Of a stretch of 10,385 nt of DNA, positions 6,190 to 10,385 are shown piece after piece; position 1 is the stretch's first letter; each line of letters begins with the position of its first letter. The position numbers and the translations under genes were made by a program. The stretch is from NCBI GenBank assembly GCA_947365485.1, contig CANAXK010000042.1, positions 1 through 10,385 of the forward strand. Direction: 5' to 3'. The notes beneath the pieces are model-generated. The model made no database searches. It was not told the DNA's origin and saw nothing but the letters and a program-made list of their open reading frames with translations. This DNA comes from an uncultured bacterium (GTDB lineage: Bacteria; Cyanobacteriota; Vampirovibrionia; Gastranaerophilales; Gastranaerophilaceae).

Positions 6190-8088
6190 TTAGTACATCA
6201 TATCGCCTGCACCAAACGTGAAGTATCCGTTAGGCGAACCGTTCGGGCCAGGGTTTGTAAGCGGGAAGCCGTAGTCAACAGACAGCGGACCAACCCCCGG
6301 CATATTTATCTTCAAACCAATACCGGCAGTGATTGCATGAATCGGTCTGTCATATAATGTACTAGAAATAGTAGGGTCAAACACACGCCCTGCATCAACC
6401 CAGAAAGTTATTCTCAAATTCTGCAAGAAGTTAACCTTGAGCCTGTCAACAAACGGGATCGGAGTTGCAAGCTCTGCTGAACCCATAATGAACGATGTAC
6501 CTGTACCAACCCCGTTAACCTTGTAACCTCTAATTGTATAAGGTCCGCCAAGACGATAAGCCATAACTTCAGGCATGTCTGAGCCATGCGCCTTCAAACC
6601 GCCACGGCCGGTAAAGGTCAAAGAAGACTTTTTGGCGATTGGAATATATTTTTTAGCCATTGCTGTTAAGCGCCCGTTTGTTTTACCAAATCCGTCCATC
6701 CCGAAAGCTTCTTCATATCTAACAGAAGCAAGAGCACCATGGCGCGGGTTAACAACAGAGTCTCTGGAATCGTAAGCCAACCCCGGAGCTATTCTCAGGA
6801 ACAAGCCACCTTCAAGCTGCTTAGCACGGTCTGCAATATTAAGGTTGTGCAGCCTGTACATAGAGCTTATGCCTGCTATATCACCTTCATCAAGGTTAAT
6901 ATATTCAACGCCGCCGGTTAATGTTGTTGACAGATGACGGTTGTATTTGAGCCTGTGAGCCACAGTACCCTCAATACCGATTCTGCGCTCAACTGCTAGC
7001 GGAATCTGATAGCTTCCCAAGTCTCTGAAATAGATTTTGCTCATCAAAGAATTGTCAGCATTCAGAAAATGAGGCTCAAAAAAGCTCAATTCAGCCTGAT
7101 AGTTCATGTGGTTCTTGATTGAAGAGTCGCTCATCAGGATACCGGAACCAACCAGACCTGTAAGAGACACCCTCTGGTTCATTCCTCTAAAGTTGTTATC
7201 TGAGATACCAACAGAGCCAAACGCACCGGTTGCAGAATCCAGACCGCCGCCCACTGAAACAGAAGCGGTTCTCTGTTCTTTTAGTTCAATTGTGATATCA
7301 AACTTATCCGGATCGTCCTCTGATACTTCAATCGTTCTGTTTACATCCTTAAACGCCTGTGTTGAATACAGTCTAACCAAATCCTGTTTAACCTGGTTTT
7401 CGTTATAAACAGTACCCGGTTCGGTCATAATATTACGTTCAACAACATAGCCCTTAGTTTTTTCGTTTCCGGTAATCAGAATCTTGTTAATCTTACCTTC
7501 TGTAATACTAAGGTTTAAAGTCCCATCTGGATCATCGTAAATTGAATCGATTTTGGATAGAATATAACCCTTAGAATAATAGCAATTATTAATCTTTTCC
7601 ATTGCTTCGTTAATTGCGGTGATGTTTTGCGGCTTGCCTTTTAGAGGAAGCAGATACTGCATAATCTCGTCACCCGAAACAACAGTGTTACCTTCTATCG
7701 TAAAGTCTGTTACAGGAATATTTTCCTCCAGAATAATCTTGAGAGAAATCGTTCCGTTTGAGTTTTTAACCGGAATCGCCTTCATTCTTTCTGTAAAATA
7801 TCCGAGTCTGTAGATTGTCTTCAAGTCCTGCTGCATTTGGTCTTTGTCATACAAATCACCCTTTTTCAGTGACATTTTTGAGAGGATGTAGTCAGGCTTA
7901 ATGATATTAGAGCCCAGAATCTCAATATCGTTAATATACGCTGTATTGCTGTCGTAAGAAGATTCTTCAATGTAATCAAGTTCTTCTTCGCTTTCTTCTG
8001 CAAGGCAAGCACAATAAGGGGTTGATAAAGCTCCCAACACCATTGCAAAGATTATTAAGTTTTTATATAAACCTGATAGATTAATCAA
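6190..8088 (-). CDS. bamA: Omp85/BamA outer-membrane protein assembly factor with three POTRA domains
   Basis: Outer-membrane beta-barrel that folds and inserts other barrel proteins. Of 632 residues, ~1-30 are a signal peptide (n-region Lys9, hydrophobic LIIFAMVLGAL, cleavage near CLA/EE), followed by an acidic linker. Three POTRA domains follow at ~50-122 (INDIEILGSNIIKPDYI), ~124-197 (VTDFTIEGNTVVSGDEIMQY) and ~198-271 (INKILITGNEKTKGYVV). The barrel, ~274-632, begins ASVSVGGGLDSATGAFGSVG and carries the lid-loop motif GGPYTIRGYKVNG (Arg520) and WVDAGRVF; it ends in an aromatic residue (GAGDMMY). E. coli BamA has five POTRAs and ~810 residues; three is typical of cyanobacterial Omp85. The start is TTG: an in-frame TAG directly precedes it, GGAG lies 7 bases upstream, and the next Met (residue 16) would lose the signal n-region. 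First gene of the minus-strand cluster, directly before the skp-like gene. A TamA-like role is less likely because of the Skp neighbour. Confidence 0.93.
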   Translation of the reverse strand: MINLSGLYKNLIIFAMVLGALSTPYCACLAEESEEELDYIEESSYDSNTAYINDIEILGSNIIKPDYILSKMSLKKGDLYDKDQMQQDLKTIYRLGYFTERMKAIPVKNSNGTISLKIILEENIPVTDFTIEGNTVVSGDEIMQYLLPLKGKPQNITAINEAMEKINNCYYSKGYILSKIDSIYDDPDGTLNLSITEGKINKILITGNEKTKGYVVERNIMTEPGTVYNENQVKQDLVRLYSTQAFKDVNRTIEVSEDDPDKFDITIELKEQRTASVSVGGGLDSATGAFGSVGISDNNFRGMNQRVSLTGLVGSGILMSDSSIKNHMNYQAELSFFEPHFLNADNSLMSKIYFRDLGSYQIPLAVERRIGIEGTVAHRLKYNRHLSTTLTGGVEYINLDEGDIAGISSMYRLHNLNIADRAKQLEGGLFLRIAPGLAYDSRDSVVNPRHGALASVRYEEAFGMDGFGKTNGRLTAMAKKYIPIAKKSSLTFTGRGGLKAHGSDMPEVMAYRLGGPYTIRGYKVNGVGTGTSFIMGSAELATPIPFVDRLKVNFLQNLRITFWVDAGRVFDPTISSTLYDRPIHAITAGIGLKINMPGVGPLSVDYGFPLTNPGPNGSPNGYFTFGAGDMMY

Positions 8089-8095
8089 CTATCCA

Positions 8096-8099
8096 CTCC
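8096..8099 (-). promoter_or_regulatory. Ribosome binding site supporting the TTG start of bamA
   Basis: GGAG on the minus strand, 7 bases before TTG at 8088. Together with the in-frame TAG at 8089-8091 it fixes translation at this non-ATG codon, which may damp expression. Confidence 0.65.
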
Positions 8100-8118
8100 A
8101 CAGCGTTATATATTAATA

Positions 8119-8124
8119 ATCATA
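8119..8124 (-). promoter_or_regulatory. Candidate extended -10 element for the bamA cluster
   Basis: TATGAT on the minus strand, preceded by TG one base upstream (TGGTATGAT), an extended -10 pattern. It would start transcripts about 24 bases before the TTG codon. The -35 position has no good match, but it lies next to the repeated TTGTACGA boxes, so an activator could compensate. Read by eye only. Confidence 0.4.
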
Positions 8125-8142
8125 CCACAAATATGGAAATTG

Positions 8143-8161
8143 TTGTACGATTATTGTACGA
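8143..8161. repeat. Direct repeat TTGTACGA x2, 11-bp period, in divergent control region
   Basis: Two exact copies of the octamer TTGTACGA at 8143-8150 and 8154-8161, separated by TTA. Start-to-start spacing is 11 bases, about one helical turn, as expected for tandem binding of a response-regulator-like dimer. It lies between the bamA cluster and the divergent gene at 8225, covering the -35 zone of the candidate bamA promoter. The rest of the 136-base intergenic region is A+T-rich with no other clear element. Confidence 0.5.
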
Positions 8162-8224
8162 AATTTTTCACAGAAAGGCAATTATTTTCTGCCCGAAGAC
8201 TTTATATATACAAGGGGGATATTT

Positions 8225-8734
8225 ATGCCGTCAAATAAATCATTTTTCGTAAAAAACGAAGCCTCGATATCCTTGCGCGACGGGAGCATAGGCGACTATC
8301 TGGGCGGAGGAATCAAATACAGCACCCCATCAGGGAGCTATGAGGGCATGGTTGCATTCCGCGCGAACAAGGATTCAAAAGGCGGGTTTGCGGAATTTAA
8401 GTACACCACCCCGAAAGTCAAGGATATGGCTCTTGAATCAAGAACAAGGGTTCAGCTTGAAGACACCGGAAACAGCATGACAACAAGGCTTGCCGCTAAA
8501 TACTCAACCAACATCGGGAAAATCAACATTTACGAAATCGCCGGAGCAACAATAAAGTTCAAAGGCGGTCTCAAATCCCTCACCCCGTCCTCGCTGACCG
8601 GAGCCGGAATTAACGTAACACCGAAGCTCAACTGTTACGTAGAGGGCGAAGTCAGCAAGAGCTACAACACACAAGCAAAGAGCTGGGGAACATTTTCTCC
8701 GGCTGCTTATGTGGGTGTGAAGTACACATTCTAA
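8225..8734 (+). CDS. Hypothetical beta-strand-rich protein, possible barrel-like, no signal peptide
   Basis: 169-residue protein of unrecognised family. It is rich in Gly, Ser, Thr and Lys, with alternating short strands (GGGIKYSTPSGSYEGMVAF, GGFAEFKYTTPKV, TTRLAAKYSTNIGKINIYEI) and ends AAYVGVKYTF, a Phe-terminated strand like the C-terminus of outer-membrane barrels. There is, however, no hydrophobic N-terminal signal, and the frame upstream of the ATG encodes none either. ATG 8225 is well supported by AAGGGGG about 6 bases upstream. Base composition differs from its neighbours: the stretch 8281-8400 is about 50-57% G+C by hand count, against an A+T-rich background. It is divergent from bamA. 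It may be a small barrel or autotransporter-like relic, a cytoplasmic beta protein, or a laterally acquired gene. The gene call is firm; the function is unknown. Confidence 0.8.
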   Translation: MPSNKSFFVKNEASISLRDGSIGDYLGGGIKYSTPSGSYEGMVAFRANKDSKGGFAEFKYTTPKVKDMALESRTRVQLEDTGNSMTTRLAAKYSTNIGKINIYEIAGATIKFKGGLKSLTPSSLTGAGINVTPKLNCYVEGEVSKSYNTQAKSWGTFSPAAYVGVKYTF

Positions 8735-8740
8735 ACACAA

Positions 8741-8766
8741 CGCCCTCTTCTTAAAAGAAGAGGGCG
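8741..8766. terminator. Strong hairpin between convergent genes
   Basis: Perfect 12-bp inverted repeat (CGCCCTCTTCTT at 8741-8752, complement 8755-8766) with a tiny AA centre, 6 bases after the plus-strand stop and 16 bases past the stop of the convergent minus-strand gene. It is placed to end both transcripts. Neither side has a proper T-run, so it may work weakly, need a factor, or act as a 3'-end stabiliser. Confidence 0.7.
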
Positions 8767-8782
8767 AGGATTCTGGATAATT

Positions 8783-9973
8783 CTATCCGACGATTGACTT
8801 ATATATGAGACTGGATGCTTTTACAATAAAATCTTTTCCCTGAGGTGCGTTATGAGGGCGGTTTGCAAGAATAACAACAATGTATTTCTTGCCGTTTTGT
8901 GCGTACACAATACCAGCATCCCCAAGCATTGTTCCAATATCGCCTGTTTTGTGGATAAACAGAGCGCCTTCGTCCAACCCTGCTGCGATAAGCCTGTTGT
9001 TTTTAACATGGCTTAGGTAATCAATAATATATTCTCTTGAATTAATATTCAGGAACCCCGGATTATCGAGGTTATAAAGAATCTTAGCGATATCTTTTGC
9101 AGTTGTTTTGTTTGTTCCGGTCAAATCAGGGAGCCATGTTCTTACATAAGTTGTTGAGATTCCCCAATCTCTTAGCCCGATATTGACATCGTCCATGCCG
9201 CCCATCTTTGCCATAATCATATTTGTTGAAGTGTTGTCAGAATCCTGAATCATTGTTTTTGCAAGAGAATCCAGTGAATATTTTCTGCCGGTTTGAGCGT
9301 ATTGCAGATTTCCGGAGCCTGATGATTTGTAGTAATCAGTGAGAGTCATCTCATCGTAGATTGTCATCTGATTTGCTTCAATAGATTTAAACAAACGAAC
9401 AAGCACAGGAAGCTTGATAATGCTTGCAGCAGAGTACATGCTGTCAGCATTAATATCGACGTACTGTCCGTTTTCGTATTCCCAAACATAAACAGAAGGT
9501 TTGATTGTCGGGTACTGTGCCATCAAGGCCTTGAGTTGGCTCTTCAAACCGCCCATTTCGTTTGTATGGTACATTGTAGTAACTTCACTATGGGTTTTCT
9601 GGATAGTAGGCGTGAGCATCAATCTGTTATTAAACAGGTCATTGCTCAAATAGTTTGTCACAGGGTTTGCCATTGCGTACAAATCCGCAGCAACAGGTTT
9701 TCTGTAATGTTTTTGTGCCAGACCTTTTGCCGGTTCAACACTTGCTTGAACGTTATCCGGAGTAAACACCTGATGAATCATCCGATTAAAAGATAGTGGG
9801 AACACAAAGTACATAATCACAGCAAGAAAAGAGAGCACAATCACCTGGCGAAACAGGTTAAAGCTAGTTTTCTTTTTTGCAACGCGTTTTTTTGAAACAC
9901 GTCTTACAACCTTTCTATCAGGTACGACGTGAAGTCTTCTTGGTTCTGTTTTTTGCTGCTGATAGGCGTACAC
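8783..9973 (-). CDS. Membrane-anchored class A beta-lactamase-fold serine hydrolase (likely cell-wall enzyme)
   Basis: 396-residue serine hydrolase of the class A beta-lactamase/transpeptidase-like fold. N-terminal ~36 residues are strongly basic (RKVVRRVSKKRVAKKK), followed by one transmembrane helix at ~43-60 (VIVLSFLAVIMYFVFPL), so the enzyme domain should face the periplasm; a linker of ~80 residues follows. Catalytic motifs: S184-I-I-K187 in SAASIIKLPV, S245-D-N247 in QDSDNTSTN, and K342-T-G in HKTGDIG. The omega-loop region reads WLPDLTGTNKTTAKD where lactamases have EPELN, so the deacylating Glu166 appears replaced by Leu. That argues for a peptidoglycan peptidase/PBP-like activity rather than drug hydrolysis, though this is inference. 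Start is GTG at 9973: an in-frame TAA directly precedes it and GGAGG lies 8 bases upstream. Monocistronic, between a hairpin and its own promoter. Confidence 0.9.
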   Translation of the reverse strand: MYAYQQQKTEPRRLHVVPDRKVVRRVSKKRVAKKKTSFNLFRQVIVLSFLAVIMYFVFPLSFNRMIHQVFTPDNVQASVEPAKGLAQKHYRKPVAADLYAMANPVTNYLSNDLFNNRLMLTPTIQKTHSEVTTMYHTNEMGGLKSQLKALMAQYPTIKPSVYVWEYENGQYVDINADSMYSAASIIKLPVLVRLFKSIEANQMTIYDEMTLTDYYKSSGSGNLQYAQTGRKYSLDSLAKTMIQDSDNTSTNMIMAKMGGMDDVNIGLRDWGISTTYVRTWLPDLTGTNKTTAKDIAKILYNLDNPGFLNINSREYIIDYLSHVKNNRLIAAGLDEGALFIHKTGDIGTMLGDAGIVYAQNGKKYIVVILANRPHNAPQGKDFIVKASSLIYKSIVG

Positions 9974-9981
9974 TTAAGGTT

Positions 9982-9986
9982 CCTCC
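9982..9986 (-). promoter_or_regulatory. Ribosome binding site fixing the GTG start of the serine hydrolase
   Basis: GGAGG on the minus strand with 8-base spacing to GTG 9973. The in-frame TAA at 9974-9976 excludes any upstream start. Confidence 0.75.
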
Positions 9987-10007
9987 AAATCCCTCTATTA
10001 TATTATC

Positions 10008-10036
10008 ATCATATTCTTTTGGATTTAATCCTTCAA
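10008..10036 (-). promoter_or_regulatory. Sigma-70-type promoter of the serine hydrolase gene
   Basis: On the minus strand TTGAAG (10036-10031) and TATGAT (10013-10008) are separated by exactly 17 bases. Transcription would begin near base 10001, giving a leader of under 30 bases. A perfect TATAAT also lies just downstream (10002-9997) but lacks a matching -35 box. Confidence 0.55.
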
Positions 10037-10103
10037 ATAGTCGAATTCAAATCTGAACAGCAAAAATATAGCCCGATATAACTAATGCCTCATACCAATG
10101 TTA

Positions 10104-10130
10104 TTGAAATTAATCCTCTTACAATATAAA
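10104..10130 (+). promoter_or_regulatory. Candidate promoter of the small exported protein gene
   Basis: TTGAAA (10104-10109) and TATAAA (10125-10130) with a short 15-base spacer, or TACAAT (10120-10125) without a good -35 box. Either would place the start just before the ribosome site. Weak, by-eye match. Confidence 0.3.
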
Positions 10131-10148
10131 AGAAAAAAGGAGTTCTTT

Positions 10149-10385
10149 ATGAAAAAGTTTTTAATATTATCAGCCATTCTATTCGCCTTACCTTCTTATG
10201 CAATGTGTCCTGTTGACGGTGGTGAGACAGTCTGCTCCCTGCCTGGTTTCAGGGAGCAGGTTTCACCTATCTACAAACCCGGAACAGGCATAAGCGAGTT
10301 TTCAGGAACACCGGAAGTACGGCTTAAGCCGCTTGACAGAAGCGATATCAGCAAGCAAATCAAAGGTGTGACTCCAGATGGCAGT
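10149..10385 (+). CDS. Exported hypothetical protein, 3'-truncated by window edge
   Basis: Open reading frame running off the right edge; 79 residues visible. The start ATG has GGAG 6 bases upstream. Residues 1-18 (MKKFLILSAILFALPSYA) are a textbook signal peptide with SYA cleavage; the mature protein begins MCPVDGG, with Cys20 and Cys30 close together, possibly a disulfide pair. The Cys is not in a lipobox context (SYAM precedes it by one residue), so a lipoprotein is unlikely. The remainder is Pro/Gly-rich and soluble-looking (FSGTPEVRLKPLDR). No family recognised. It is divergent from the serine hydrolase gene, sharing its 175-base upstream region. Predicted periplasmic or secreted. Confidence 0.75.
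   Translation, partial: MKKFLILSAILFALPSYAMCPVDGGETVCSLPGFREQVSPIYKPGTGISEFSGTPEVRLKPLDRSDISKQIKGVTPDGS

Noticed and set aside
8203..8208. TATATA as the -10 box for the gene at 8225
   Set aside because: It would start transcription inside the ribosome binding site, and no -35 box is placed correctly.
8783..9973. Antibiotic-resistance beta-lactamase
   Set aside because: The Glu166-type omega-loop motif is not seen and the protein has a long membrane-anchored N-terminus, unlike secreted class A lactamases.

Overview
The window looks like chromosome from an A+T-rich, diderm, fermentative bacterium. An outer-membrane layer is shown directly by a BamA/Omp85 barrel protein and a Skp/OmpH-like periplasmic chaperone. 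PPDK-based pyruvate/PEP metabolism, an Omp85 with apparently only three POTRA domains (the cyanobacterial-type arrangement) and gene style suggest a non-photosynthetic relative of Cyanobacteria (Melainabacteria/Vampirovibrionia, perhaps gut Gastranaerophilales). This placement is inference: there is no rRNA or marker gene here to prove it.

Layout. (1) 3-2201, plus strand: the C-terminal five-sixths of pyruvate, phosphate dikinase (ppdK), cut by the left edge. A perfect hairpin at 2218-2246 ends it and also serves the converging gene. (2) 2250-8088, minus strand: a directional cluster read right to left as Omp85/BamA (TTG start), Skp/OmpH, pyrimidine-nucleoside phosphorylase, a FlhA-C-like protein and a small tyrosine recombinase. 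The middle joins are very tight: skp and the phosphorylase gene share one base (TAATG), and the phosphorylase gene overlaps the FlhA-like gene by 8 bases. Translational coupling is therefore likely. (3) 8089-8224: divergent control region with a direct repeat TTGTACGA at one-helical-turn spacing. (4) 8225-8734, plus strand: a glycine-rich, beta-strand-rich protein ending like an outer-membrane barrel but with no signal peptide. (5) 8783-9973, minus strand: a membrane-anchored class A beta-lactamase-fold serine hydrolase, probably a cell-wall enzyme. (6) 9974-10148: divergent promoter region. (7) 10149 to the right edge: start of a small exported protein of unknown function.

The most unusual item is the protein at 2910-4373. 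Its last ~325 residues read as the cytoplasmic domain of FlhA, the flagellar/type III export gate protein. The N-terminal membrane domain is absent and is replaced by a DUF4177-like module and a coiled coil. It lies in an outer-membrane-assembly/nucleoside-salvage operon, with no flagellar or type III secretion gene in the window. It may be a soluble adaptor built from the substrate- and chaperone-docking part of an export gate; that role is inference.
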